Shown in pieces: positions 24,973 through 33,557 of a stretch of 64,000 nt of DNA. The notes under the pieces are model-generated. The model searched no databases, was not told the DNA's origin, and saw only the letters and a program-made list of their open reading frames with translations. How positions within the stretch are numbered: the stretch's first letter is position 1; each line of letters begins with the position of its first letter. Location of the stretch: assembly GCA_041674745.1 (NCBI GenBank), contig JBAYVD010000006.1, positions 141,623 through 205,622 of the forward strand, written 5' to 3'. The translations under genes and the position numbers were made by a program. This DNA is from UBA2040 sp041674745. GTDB taxonomy: Bacteria; Bacteroidota; Bacteroidia; Flavobacteriales_D; Crocinitomicaceae.

Positions 24973-26003
24973 AAGGAAAATTATTTTTTTTCACAACTTT
25001 GTTTATGCTGCTCTCAGGATTTGTTGTGCTAAAACCATTTTCATTTGAGAAACCAAAACATTTCCCCAAACCTCATGTCAATTTTGCACATGAACCTTTA
25101 GCGGAAGCCAAAATCTTGCTGGGCCGAGCCCTCTTTTACGACCCTATTCTTTCCAGCGACAACACAATTTCTTGCGCTTCTTGCCATTCACCTTACAATT
25201 CATTTGCTCACACGGATCATGATTTGAGTCATGGCATCAACGACCAAATTGGTTTCCGCAACGCACCCGCACTATTCAATTTAGCTTGGCAAAAAACATT
25301 CATGTGGGATGGCGCCATGAATCATTTGGACATGCAAGCGTTAGGTCCAATCTCAGATCCAAAAGAGATGAATGAAACGATTGCAAATGTCGTACAGAAA
25401 CTGAATAAAAAACTTTTGTACAAACAACTTTTTTTCAATGCATTTGGTGACAGTCTCGCAACCGGCGCCCACACCTTGAAAGCTTTGTCTCAATTTCAAT
25501 TGACTTTAGTTTCTGGCAATTCAAAGTACGATCGGGTTAAATTGAAAAAAGAAAAATTTACGACGCAAGAAAAGAAAGGATACGATTTATTCTTACGGAA
25601 TTGCAATGCTTGTCATACTGAACCCCTTTTTACCCACTTTGGGTTTGAGAACAATGGTTTACCGGTCGATCAAACTCTGAACGATTATGGAAAGTATCGA
25701 ATTACAAATAAATCCAGCGATAGTCTGCTGTTTAAAGTTCCTTCGTTGCGGAATTTGCAGTACACAGAACCGTATACACACGATGGCCGATTTAAAAAAA
25801 TAAGAGAAGTGCTCAACCATTATACCGATGGAATTCAAGATTCTCCAACCTTATCAAAATCATTAAAAACGAAAATTTTACTCAACTCAAATGAAAAAAC
25901 TGACCTTATTACCTTTTTAAAAACCTTGAATGATTCCAGCTTTGTTTTCAACCCAGAAAATAAATTTCCGAAAATTTTACTACCGACCGAAGGAATTAAA
26001 TGA
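24969..26003 (+). CDS. Diheme cytochrome-c-peroxidase/MbnH-like enzyme
   Basis: The 344-residue protein has a signal peptide or anchor (residues 4-22) and two CxxCH haem-binding sites, CASCH (69-73) and CNACH (212-216), in the layout of the bacterial cytochrome c peroxidase/MauG/MbnH superfamily. Further typical segments are LGRALFYDPILS and VPSLRNLQYTEPYTHDGRF. It overlaps the MbnP-like gene by 4 nt, favouring an MbnH-type role (oxidative modification of its partner) over simple peroxide removal. That choice is inferred from context. Confidence 0.88.
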   Translation: MKGKLFFFTTLFMLLSGFVVLKPFSFEKPKHFPKPHVNFAHEPLAEAKILLGRALFYDPILSSDNTISCASCHSPYNSFAHTDHDLSHGINDQIGFRNAPALFNLAWQKTFMWDGAMNHLDMQALGPISDPKEMNETIANVVQKLNKKLLYKQLFFNAFGDSLATGAHTLKALSQFQLTLVSGNSKYDRVKLKKEKFTTQEKKGYDLFLRNCNACHTEPLFTHFGFENNGLPVDQTLNDYGKYRITNKSSDSLLFKVPSLRNLQYTEPYTHDGRFKKIREVLNHYTDGIQDSPTLSKSLKTKILLNSNEKTDLITFLKTLNDSSFVFNPENKFPKILLPTEGIK

Positions 26004-26044
26004 ATGGGTCGTCAAACAAAGTGTCTATTAGTTATACAATCTAT

Positions 26045-27409
26045 ATGAAAAGAAAACTTATTTTTAGTAGCTTATTGTTTTTATCCGCTACTGCGAATGC
26101 CCAAGGACCAGCCATCACCTCATGGTTGCAAAATAATTCCACAATGGGAACTTATTATGTTGCTGGAAATTCTACTGCTATTCCCAATAACATTTTGGTG
26201 AATTGTCAATCCGTTGAATATTCGGCAAACTCTGTTTACATTAAAACAAAAGGTATTCCCGCTTATCCTACCGGGCCTTTCTTGGATGGAAATCCATCGA
26301 TTGCTTCGGATCAAAATGAAATTATAAAACTTCCCTTGTACCCAACACCTAATACAGGCACGTTGCAAAATACGGTTGGCGGAAACATTGGCGTTTTCAT
26401 TAATGGGGTTGCTTTGTTTGACTTTCGAGACGGTGTGGGCTGGAACACAACAACGAATACGCTGTGTGGTGGACCAGGAAATCCACCTTGTCCGGGTGGA
26501 CCAATGTCTTCAACACCTTGGAGTCGAGATGCTGTGCCAGCAGAAAAACCTGGTTTCGACTGTTCAAAAGGTCATCCAGCCATGGGAAATTATCACCATC
26601 ATCAAAATCCTTCTGCCTTCAAATTGGATTTGACTGTTATTTCTACGATCTGTAATTTATACGATGCGGACGGTTTATACGGTATTGACAGCACAATGCA
26701 CTCTCCATTGATCGGTTATGCATTTGATGGTTATCCTATTTACGGAGCGTATGGCTATGCCAATGCAGACGGAACTGGGGGAATTAAGCGCATCCAATCG
26801 GGTTATCAATTGAGAAACATTACTGACCGAACGGTTTGGGCAGACGGAACGGATGTTGCCGACGGACCCGCCGTTTCTGCGACTTATTTTCTTGGTTACT
26901 TTCGAGAAGATTATGAATGGTTGTCTCATCCTACCGAAGATTATTTAGATATGCACAACGGTCGATTTTGTGTTACGCCTGAGTATCCAAATGGAACCTA
27001 CTGTTATTTCGCGACCGTTGATGAAAACTGGAATTCTGCGTATCCGTATGTAGTTGGCCCTACTTTTTACGGCAATTTCGCGAATCGTTTGGTTACAACT
27101 ATTGCCGAGCCAACTACACCTTATGCAGGAACAGCTGGACTATCCGCTATAAATTTGGAAGATATGAATATTTCCATTTTTCCAAATCCAGCAACGGATT
27201 TATTGGCTATTCAAATCAACGGATTGGTGAAAGAAGACGTAAGTATTGATTTAATGGATTTGTCCGGACGAATGATCGAATCTAAGAAAATAAACAAAGG
27301 ACAAACCATCTGCTATTTTGATGTTCAAACCATTTACAGTGGAACCTATATCGTTAAAATTAGCAACAGCAATCAAAATCTTACCCGAAAAGTGGTCATT
27401 ACTCGGTAA
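26045..27409 (+). CDS. YHYH-domain secreted protein with T9SS sorting domain
   Basis: The 454-residue protein starts with a clear signal peptide (MKRKLIFSSLLFLSATANAQ). An upstream ATG at 26000 overlaps the peroxidase stop by 4 nt and would add 15 residues. The YHYH domain spans about residues 90-330, with GNIGVFINGVALFDF, GNYHHHQNPSAF and GYAFDGYPIYGAYGY. The last 75 residues are a T9SS sorting domain (IFPNPATDLLAIQ ... GTYIVKISNS). The histidine cluster suggests metal binding, but the domain has no established function. As last gene of the sigma/MbnP operon it ends at a good terminator. Confidence 0.85.
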   Translation: MKRKLIFSSLLFLSATANAQGPAITSWLQNNSTMGTYYVAGNSTAIPNNILVNCQSVEYSANSVYIKTKGIPAYPTGPFLDGNPSIASDQNEIIKLPLYPTPNTGTLQNTVGGNIGVFINGVALFDFRDGVGWNTTTNTLCGGPGNPPCPGGPMSSTPWSRDAVPAEKPGFDCSKGHPAMGNYHHHQNPSAFKLDLTVISTICNLYDADGLYGIDSTMHSPLIGYAFDGYPIYGAYGYANADGTGGIKRIQSGYQLRNITDRTVWADGTDVADGPAVSATYFLGYFREDYEWLSHPTEDYLDMHNGRFCVTPEYPNGTYCYFATVDENWNSAYPYVVGPTFYGNFANRLVTTIAEPTTPYAGTAGLSAINLEDMNISIFPNPATDLLAIQINGLVKEDVSIDLMDLSGRMIESKKINKGQTICYFDVQTIYSGTYIVKISNSNQNLTRKVVITR

Positions 27410-27427
27410 AATTCAACCTCTTTTTAG

Positions 27428-27459
27428 AAAACCGGCAAACACAAGTTGTCGGTTTTTTT
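27428..27459 (+). terminator. Intrinsic terminator of the sigma-MbnP-YHYH operon
   Basis: A stem of AACCGGCA (27430-27437) with TGTCGGTT (27447-27454, one G-T pair), extendable by flanking A/T pairs, is followed by a T-run to 27459. Confidence 0.85.
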
Positions 27460-27463
27460 ATGA

Positions 27464-28441
27464 CTATTTTAAACCAATAAAAGAATGCTTTTTTGCATAG
27501 TGCCGGATAAATCGCTCCAATCGATGCACAGAAAATCGCGTATTTCCTTTCGGATGTCCAATGACTACAAAATCGGTGAATTGGCGCTTTTCATAATCGT
27601 TCAAACCTTTTTTTAATTGAGAAGCAAAATATCCATCTGAACTAACGTGCGTATTCGTAAAACTCGTCAATACTGATTTCTTCCGTCCGGGTTGTGCTAA
27701 AAAAACACCATCACCGATCATTTTATGATTTGCTGGAAACAATCGACCTAAAATATACAAACGCCAAAAAAACACAGGAGAATAACGAATAGAAGCGATT
27801 GGATATTCCGTAAAAAATCCATCAACATTTTCAAGCGATTCATCATCTGAAAATCGATAATTCGCTTTGATTGGCGCTTTCGTAAAATCAAATGAATATT
27901 CTCCGCCATCAAACTTCCCTCCAGTAATTACACTTGAGTCAATGCGAATATTCAATTCTTGAAAAAGAGCAGCCCATCGATGAAAAGGTTGTATGCACCA
28001 ACCTCCCGCGCGAAAAACCTCCGTTGTTTGTCCTAACAAATTATCTAAATACGCTTTATAGCTTCGAATAATACGATCGACTTCCTCCTCTGAAAAATCC
28101 GCCAATTTGTAAGCGTCTTTTGTGACAATTTGCCAACCATTCTCGTCATAACTTGATTTTTCCCAGTGCGGATGAATGTGCAATTGAACAGAATGTCCCA
28201 ACGTTTGCATCAAATTGATTTGCTCTTTTACTGCGTTCAAATCCTCTGCTAATTCAGGATAATTGGTCGAATATTCTTCTAGTTTGATCAAATACCCAAC
28301 ATCGATAAAGAAAGTGTAGCAAACGTTGTGTTTTTGTCCAATTCGCAACAAATCATTCGTTGGTTCGAGCATGCATTTCTCTACCGAACCAGGATTTTCG
28401 CCAAAGAACAATTCGTAATCGAAAGTGAGAAAAATATTCAT
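27464..28441 (-). CDS. Polysaccharide deacetylase-like (NodB-type) protein
   Basis: The 325-residue cytoplasmic protein opens with NIFLTFDYELFFG, continues with LGHSVQLHIHPHW (metal-binding His pair) and FRAGGWCIQPFH. These correspond to the NodB motifs of polysaccharide deacetylases of the longer subgroup found in surface-glycan loci. The ATG at 28441 is preferred to a GTG two codons upstream. It is divergent from an FkbM-like gene, with which it may share a promoter region. A role in surface-glycan modification is likely but unproven. Confidence 0.78.
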   Translation of the reverse strand: MNIFLTFDYELFFGENPGSVEKCMLEPTNDLLRIGQKHNVCYTFFIDVGYLIKLEEYSTNYPELAEDLNAVKEQINLMQTLGHSVQLHIHPHWEKSSYDENGWQIVTKDAYKLADFSEEEVDRIIRSYKAYLDNLLGQTTEVFRAGGWCIQPFHRWAALFQELNIRIDSSVITGGKFDGGEYSFDFTKAPIKANYRFSDDESLENVDGFFTEYPIASIRYSPVFFWRLYILGRLFPANHKMIGDGVFLAQPGRKKSVLTSFTNTHVSSDGYFASQLKKGLNDYEKRQFTDFVVIGHPKGNTRFSVHRLERFIRHYAKKHSFIGLK

Positions 28442-28530
28442 CTCCACGAAAGTAATAGAAAGAAGTAAAAAGCGAAAAAAAATGTACTTTTAAACGAATT
28501 TTAAACCATCCTTTTTCAAAGTTAGTAGGC

Positions 28531-29397
28531 ATGCATCCGATTTTAAAACATTATTTAAAAAAATACTTTTTACATTTTAAAATCCGAAATCGATTTAGCG
28601 CTGCAGAAGGAAAGCGACAAATGCAGTTAATCGCAGATTACAAAAAAGCAAAAAAAGAAGGTAACCTTCCTGCCTATTCATCCACAGGATTTAAAAATTT
28701 CTCCCAATTCGAAGAAGATGGATTGCTTTTGTACGTGGTATCCTTGATCGATAATCCCGAAAAAACATTTTTAGAATTTGGTGCAGACGACGGTGTCAAT
28801 TCCAATTCAGCCAATCTGCATTTCCACCACGACTGGACAGGTTTGTTTATAGATGGAAACCAAAAAGCAGTAGAGCGAGGACGCTATTTTTACAAAAAAT
28901 GGGGCAATAAAAAGGTGCAGAATCCCACTTTTCTTCAAGATTTGATTACCCGAGAAAATATCAATGAATTGATTACCGCTGGCGGATTGAAAGGAGAAAT
29001 TGGTATGATGTCTGTGGATATTGATGGCAATGATTATTGGGTATGGGAAGCAATCCAGGTTATTTCTCCACAAGTCGTGATTATTGAAACCCACAATGAA
29101 TTTGGGATGAACGACATTGTTGTGCCGTATGATGCCAGTTATTTCTATCCAGGCAAGCATCCGGACTACCACGGTGCATCGCCTGTTGCCATGAATAATT
29201 TGGCCAAACATTTGGGTTATCGATTGGTAGCTTGCAACGAGTTGGGTTTCAATTTTATTTTCTTGCGCAATGATTTGGTGCCTGAACTTCCTGAAATTGC
29301 TGTAGAATCTGTTCTACAACATCCATCGAACCATGAAGCTCAAGCCCGTTTTGAAGCAATAAAAGACTGGGAATACGTTTGGAAGCGAACATTCTGA
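28531..29397 (+). CDS. FkbM-like methyltransferase-type protein
   Basis: The 288-residue protein has a basic N-terminal region of about 50 residues, then a Rossmann-like core. TFLEFGADDGVNSNSANL resembles SAM motif I, GLFIDGNQKAVERG resembles motif II, and GMMSVDIDGNDYWVWEAI and VVIIETHNEFG resemble the later FkbM motifs. Enzymes of this type usually methylate sugars or are encoded within glycan loci. Assignment to a methyltransferase rests on these motifs alone. Confidence 0.65.
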   Translation: MHPILKHYLKKYFLHFKIRNRFSAAEGKRQMQLIADYKKAKKEGNLPAYSSTGFKNFSQFEEDGLLLYVVSLIDNPEKTFLEFGADDGVNSNSANLHFHHDWTGLFIDGNQKAVERGRYFYKKWGNKKVQNPTFLQDLITRENINELITAGGLKGEIGMMSVDIDGNDYWVWEAIQVISPQVVIIETHNEFGMNDIVVPYDASYFYPGKHPDYHGASPVAMNNLAKHLGYRLVACNELGFNFIFLRNDLVPELPEIAVESVLQHPSNHEAQARFEAIKDWEYVWKRTF

Positions 29398-29408
29398 TTT
29401 TTTTGATC

Positions 29409-30398
29409 TCAAGCACTTATTTTTTCAAGAGCATTTTTACTGTATTTGTTCCGGTATTCAACTGGTGTCAAACCTGTATTCTTTTTAAACAAGGTGCGAA
29501 ATGCTTTTGAATCTGAATACCCCATATCATACATCACTTCATTGATTTGCTTCTGATTGGTTTCAAAACTTCGCTTTGCTGCTTCAATTTTGACGCGTTG
29601 GATATATTCTAAAACTGAATTATTCGTTGCTTTTTTAAAGCGTCTTTCCAAACTTCTTCTCCCCAGAGCAACATGATTGGCCAATGATTCCACCGTCATT
29701 TTTTCTTGGAAATTTTCTTCGATATAAAACTGCGCTTTTAAAATTTCAACATCTCCATGATTTTTCTGCCCTTCAAAGAGCATGAAGGCAGCTTGACTTG
29801 TGCGGTCAATGTCGACTGCAAAAAACTTTGAGGCCAAAATGGCTGTGTCACGATTCGTATATTTTTCCACCAAATACAAGAGTAAACTCCAGTAAGAATT
29901 GGCTCCACCACTGGAATAAATTCCATTTTCTTCAGTAATTATACTGCCATCCACCAATTCTACTTGAGGAAACATTTCTCGAAATTCATTCCCTGAATTC
30001 CAATGCGTTGAACATTTTTTTCCATTCAGCAACCCTGTTTCCGCCAACAGAAAGGCGCCAATGCACAACGAAGCAATTTCTGCTCCGTTTCTATGTTGGT
30101 TTACAATCCAGGGTAAAAAAGCTTGATTCTTTTTCAATGCCTCTTTCATATCACCACTCAACGCAGGTATAAAAATTAAATCGGTTTGTTCCACCTCAGC
30201 AATCAATTTTTCACAGTGTACCGAGTACAAACCATTTTCAAGTTTCACTTCCTGCGATAAACCTACCAGTTGAACCTGGAACAAAGGTTCCTTGCCCATG
30301 GCTATCAAAAATTGATTCACGGCTTTAAACATGTAGTGAGGATCCGCTATCGCCTCGATAACGGCCGTTTCTGGAATGAGAATGGTTACTTTTTTCAT
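29409..30398 (-). CDS. AraC-family regulator with DJ-1/PfpI-like sensor domain (GlxA type)
   Basis: The 329-residue protein has an N-terminal glutamine-amidotransferase-like DJ-1/PfpI domain (about residues 1-190), with the nucleophile-elbow motif ASLCIGAFLLAETGLL. The C-terminal AraC domain (about 220-320) carries both helix-turn-helix motifs (LANHVALGRRSLERRFKK and YSDSKAFRTLFKKNTGLTPVEYR). Such proteins usually activate nearby catabolic or stress genes. It is divergent from a run of small genes beginning at 30511, with 112 nt between, and is the obvious candidate regulator of that run. Confidence 0.9.
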   Translation of the reverse strand: MKKVTILIPETAVIEAIADPHYMFKAVNQFLIAMGKEPLFQVQLVGLSQEVKLENGLYSVHCEKLIAEVEQTDLIFIPALSGDMKEALKKNQAFLPWIVNQHRNGAEIASLCIGAFLLAETGLLNGKKCSTHWNSGNEFREMFPQVELVDGSIITEENGIYSSGGANSYWSLLLYLVEKYTNRDTAILASKFFAVDIDRTSQAAFMLFEGQKNHGDVEILKAQFYIEENFQEKMTVESLANHVALGRRSLERRFKKATNNSVLEYIQRVKIEAAKRSFETNQKQINEVMYDMGYSDSKAFRTLFKKNTGLTPVEYRNKYSKNALEKISA

Positions 30399-30510
30399 AA
30401 AACAAATGTAAAAACATTATTTGTCGCATTCAACCCTTCACATTGTCTTTTTAACCATTTTATTTTCAAATTAAAATGCAGAAATTTGTCTATTATCTTT
30501 ATTAAAATAA

Positions 30511-30924
30511 ATGAAAGAAAAAATAACAATCGAAACGACGGTTAATAAGCCAATAGAAACCGTTTGGAATTTTTGGACAGAACCCGAACATATTAAGAAG
30601 TGGAACAATGCTTCTGATGACTGGCATACTCCCAAATCGAGCAACGATTTGTGGACCGGTGGAAAATTCAGTTCCACGATGGCGGCAAAAGATGGTTCCA
30701 TGAGTTTTGAGTTTTGGGGTGTTTACGATTCTGTAATAACCCATCAAGAAATAAAAAGTACACTTGGCGACGACAGAAAAGTAGAGGTTATTTTTTCGGG
30801 TGACGGCAGCGAAACAAAAATTATAGAAACGTTTGAAGCAGAATCACAAAATTCTGTTGAACTGCAAAGAGCGGGATGGCAAGCTATATTAGATAATTTT
30901 AAAAAATACGCGGAAGCGCAATAA
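30511..30924 (+). CDS. SRPBCC/AHSA1-family protein
   Basis: The 137-residue cytoplasmic protein has the START/SRPBCC pattern of the AHSA1 group: ITIETTVNKPIETVWNFWTEPEHIKKWNNAS at the N-terminus and a C-terminal amphipathic helix ending GWQAILDNFKKYAE. These proteins bind hydrophobic ligands in a deep cavity or act as co-chaperones. It is the first gene of a plus-strand run; the next start is 7 nt downstream. Confidence 0.88.
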   Translation: MKEKITIETTVNKPIETVWNFWTEPEHIKKWNNASDDWHTPKSSNDLWTGGKFSSTMAAKDGSMSFEFWGVYDSVITHQEIKSTLGDDRKVEVIFSGDGSETKIIETFEAESQNSVELQRAGWQAILDNFKKYAEAQ

Positions 30925-30931
30925 GCACCTT

Positions 30932-31354
30932 ATGAAAAAATCAATTTATCCATGCTTATGGTTTGATGGAAATGCCAAAGAAGCTGCAGAATTTTATTGT
31001 TCTATATTTCCAAAATCAGAAATTGTCTCTGAAAACCCAATGGTGGTTCACTTTGATGTGGATGGGCAGCGGTTTATGTGCTTGAATGGAGGTCCAATGT
31101 ATCAATTTTCACCTGCCACATCCTTTGTGCTTACTTGTGAAACACAAGATGAAATTGACCATTACTGGGACAAATTAGGAAAAGGTGGTAAATACAATCA
31201 ATGCGGCTGGTTGGATGATCAATTCGGCGTTACTTGGCAAGTAGTGCCAGAAATATTGGGTAAATTAATGAGTGATCCAGCCAGATCACCACGTGTGGTT
31301 CAAGCGTTTCTAAAAATGACGAAATTTGATATTCAAACCTTGTTAAATGCCTAA
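30932..31354 (+). CDS. VOC-family protein (PhnB/3-demethylubiquinone methyltransferase-like)
   Basis: The 140-residue protein has the PhnB-like glyoxalase/VOC fold. Typical segments are YPCLWFDGNAKEAAEFYCSIF at the start, FVLTCETQDEIDHYWDKLGKGG and CGWLDDQFGVTWQVVP. The annotation '3-demethylubiquinone-9 3-methyltransferase' common for this group is historic and unsupported; a small-molecule-binding role is safer. It sits between the AHSA1 and DoxX genes of the same run. Confidence 0.88.
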   Translation: MKKSIYPCLWFDGNAKEAAEFYCSIFPKSEIVSENPMVVHFDVDGQRFMCLNGGPMYQFSPATSFVLTCETQDEIDHYWDKLGKGGKYNQCGWLDDQFGVTWQVVPEILGKLMSDPARSPRVVQAFLKMTKFDIQTLLNA

Positions 31355-31373
31355 AAACTAAAACTCGAATAAT

Positions 31374-31736
31374 ATGAAACAAACTAAAATTATTTTCTGG
31401 ACAAGTACAATCTTGATTTTTCTTTTTGAAGGCGTTATGCCAGCCTTAACTTCCCAAACGGAATTGGCCAAAGAAGGCATTCGTCATTTGGGTTATCCAG
31501 CCTATTTTGGAATTACGCTGACGATTTTTAAAGTTCTAGGTTCCTTAGCTTTAATTCTACCTCAATTTCCCAAACGTCTAAAAGAATGGGCTTACGCGGG
31601 TTTTGTATTCGATTTCTTATTTGCAAGCGTAAGTCATTTTGCCGTGGATGGTTTTAATTTTGAAGGAGTTTTCCCTTTGATCGTTTTAGGAATATTGATG
31701 GCTTCCTATTTCACGTTTCACAAATTGAATAAATAA
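31374..31736 (+). CDS. DoxX-like membrane protein
   Basis: The 120-residue protein has four predicted membrane helices and the DoxX-like pattern LFEGVMPALTSQTELAKEGIRHLGYPAYF, a sequence type common beside AHSA1 and VOC genes. It is distinct from the other DoxX gene at 1227. The next gene begins one base after its stop. Confidence 0.85.
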   Translation: MKQTKIIFWTSTILIFLFEGVMPALTSQTELAKEGIRHLGYPAYFGITLTIFKVLGSLALILPQFPKRLKEWAYAGFVFDFLFASVSHFAVDGFNFEGVFPLIVLGILMASYFTFHKLNK

Positions 31737-31737
31737 A

Positions 31738-32103
31738 ATGGAAACCGAAGCGCCAACAAATTTCGAAGATTATTTTTCAAAATTTCCAGCAGAAACACAA
31801 GTTTTGCTGCAGCAAATGCGCGAAACCATTCAGCGAGTTGCTCCGGATGCCGTTGAAATTATCTCGTATAAAATGCCGGCCTTCAAAACCAATAAAATTT
31901 TGGTTTATTTTGCTGCCTACGCGAAACACATTGGGTTTTATCCTGGGGCATCGGGCATTGCGAATTTTCAATCCGAAATCTCCCAGTATAAAAATGCAAA
32001 AGGGTCGGTTCAGTTTCCTTTAAACAAACCGTTACCGTTAGATTTGGTGACCCGAATCGTTCAGTTTCGCGCTAAAGAAAATCTTGAAAAACAGAAACAA
32101 TGA
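31738..32103 (+). CDS. DUF1801 (YdhG-like) protein
   Basis: The 121-residue soluble protein matches the DUF1801 family: FEDYFSKFPAETQVLLQQMRETI, EIISYKMPAFK, LVYFAAYAKHIGFYPG, and KGSVQFPLNKPLPLDLV near the C-terminus. A Bacillus member has been linked to iron delivery (frataxin-like), which may not apply to all. It overlaps the following gene by 4 nt (ATGA). A second DUF1801 gene lies just downstream. Confidence 0.88.
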   Translation: METEAPTNFEDYFSKFPAETQVLLQQMRETIQRVAPDAVEIISYKMPAFKTNKILVYFAAYAKHIGFYPGASGIANFQSEISQYKNAKGSVQFPLNKPLPLDLVTRIVQFRAKENLEKQKQ

Positions 32104-32384
32104 GTGGTGGAATTTGCCAATCTGGACACTTCCTCAACAAAAAGAGCAATTGTTCCATTTGCCCGATTTGCGAACAAGAACGAAAACAAAAAATTGGTTT
32201 TTTTAGTCATTTCTCAGCTCCCGCTAGACGAGCCCTGGAAGCAAACAAGATTGATTCACCTGATAAATTAGCGTGTTTAACAGAAAAAGAGTTGCTGAAA
32301 TTACATGGAATAGGAAAGTCATCCATACCGATCTTTCGGGATCTATTGCATCTACATCAATTAACCTTCAAAAGAAATGACTAA
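32100..32384 (+). CDS. Small protein with Cys cluster and helix-hairpin-helix
   Basis: The 94-residue protein has an N-terminal cysteine group (CQSGHFLNKKSNCSICPICEQ) that may hold a zinc ion. A helix-hairpin-helix-type C-terminal part (KLACLTEKELLKLHGIGKSSIPIFRDLL) resembles the alpha-CTD of RNA polymerase. Both parts point to nucleic-acid binding. It is sandwiched between two DUF1801 genes with overlaps of 4 and 8 nt, so expression is tightly coupled. The function is unknown. Confidence 0.7.
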   Translation: MSGGICQSGHFLNKKSNCSICPICEQERKQKIGFFSHFSAPARRALEANKIDSPDKLACLTEKELLKLHGIGKSSIPIFRDLLHLHQLTFKRND

Positions 32385-32757
32385 AAAAGAAATCCTGCCG
32401 CTAACGCCAAAATCGCTTGCACTAATTAATGAAATCCGTAAGGTGATTGCATCCACTAGTGATAAAATCTCAGAGGAAGTAAAATGGAACTCTCCCAGTT
32501 TTTTTTACAACGGCGAAATGCAACCATTCAATGCGAAAGAATACAAAAGAGATTTGGTTGTTTTGAATTGCCGAGAGGAGAGAATTTTATTGGTTTTTCC
32601 TACGGGTAATAGGATTCCCGATGAAGATCAATTTCTGGAAGGCAACTATCCCGACGGAAGGAGAATGGTCACCATTCGATCCATCCAAGAACTTGAAATC
32701 AAAAAATCCTCCTTGCAAAAAGTGATTTCTATCTGGTTGCAGAATATCGGAGAGTGA
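32377..32757 (+). CDS. DUF1801-family protein
   Basis: The 126-residue soluble protein has the features of a more divergent DUF1801 member (SLALINEIRKVIASTSDKISEEVKWNSPSFFYNGE, then VVLNCREERILLVFPTG). Its start overlaps the preceding small gene by 8 nt, and it ends the run controlled, by inference, by the divergent AraC-type regulator. No terminator is evident downstream. Confidence 0.8.
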   Translation: MTKKEILPLTPKSLALINEIRKVIASTSDKISEEVKWNSPSFFYNGEMQPFNAKEYKRDLVVLNCREERILLVFPTGNRIPDEDQFLEGNYPDGRRMVTIRSIQELEIKKSSLQKVISIWLQNIGE

Positions 32758-32838
32758 TCCCAAATGAACCTTTTCTTCCGTCTAGATTCGATTGAATTAA
32801 TCACCTCATTTTGACTATCTTTAAGACAAAAAACATAA

Positions 32839-33477
32839 ATGAAACACTTTTTTTTCGTTTACTTTTTCCTTTTCTTGCATTTTTCAGCACAAGGACAAGA
32901 ACTTACATCGCAACAAATGGCTCAATTAAAAGCGACGTACAATGAAGCTAGAATGCAAGTATTTCTCACGGAACATCCGACTTTAAAAACAGAGGTGGTT
33001 TTTCTAAATTCATTTGACAAACGCAATACGCAAGATAGTTTGTGCTTTTTATTGGGTTTTTCAGGATTGCGGGAAGTGGATAATGGAGATGGAACACTCT
33101 CCTACTACAAATTGGTTGAATCTACTAGTGAAGTGGAATACCACGTCCGAACGATTTTCCTGGATAGCAAGAAGTTAGAGACTGAAAAAATTCAAGCTTT
33201 ACAAGAGAAAATAATGGCTCAATTGCAATCGGGTGAAACGTTTGAAAAGCTGTATGCATTGCACAATATGGACAATCGAGCTAATTACGGAGATCTCGGC
33301 TGGGTGCCAGCAGACGCTTTACAAGAACCTTTCACGAGTCTTGTAAAAATACATCTACCAAAAGAATACTATCGCGTAGACATTCCTTATTTGAATTCGT
33401 ATTTTATCGCTCAAAATCTAGAAGAACCGAAAAATCAGACAAGAAAGAAATTTTTAAAGGTGACCATCGTAAAATAA
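32839..33477 (+). CDS. Parvulin-type peptidyl-prolyl isomerase, exported
   Basis: The 212-residue protein has a signal peptide (FFLFLHFSAQGQ). About 75 N-terminal residues have no recognised match, and a parvulin-like domain covers about residues 105-205 (VRTIFLDSKKLETEKIQALQ, then NYGDLGWVPADALQEPFTSL). It should assist folding in the periplasm. The domain is trimmed relative to classical parvulins: the N-terminal HIL motif appears as VRTIFL. Confidence 0.75.
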   Translation: MKHFFFVYFFLFLHFSAQGQELTSQQMAQLKATYNEARMQVFLTEHPTLKTEVVFLNSFDKRNTQDSLCFLLGFSGLREVDNGDGTLSYYKLVESTSEVEYHVRTIFLDSKKLETEKIQALQEKIMAQLQSGETFEKLYALHNMDNRANYGDLGWVPADALQEPFTSLVKIHLPKEYYRVDIPYLNSYFIAQNLEEPKNQTRKKFLKVTIVK

Positions 33478-33511
33478 AATATTTCTTGAATTTTGACTTT
33501 TCCATTCATAA

Positions 33512-33537
33512 AAAAAGCATCCCGAAAGATGCTTTTT
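33512..33537. terminator. Bidirectional intrinsic terminator
   Basis: A perfect 10-bp stem, AAAAAGCATC (33512-33521) with GATGCTTTTT (33528-33537), has a 6-nt loop. It lies between the converging parvulin and sigma-factor genes. Confidence 0.9.
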
Positions 33538-33557
33538 ACTAGTTAGAAATATTTTTT

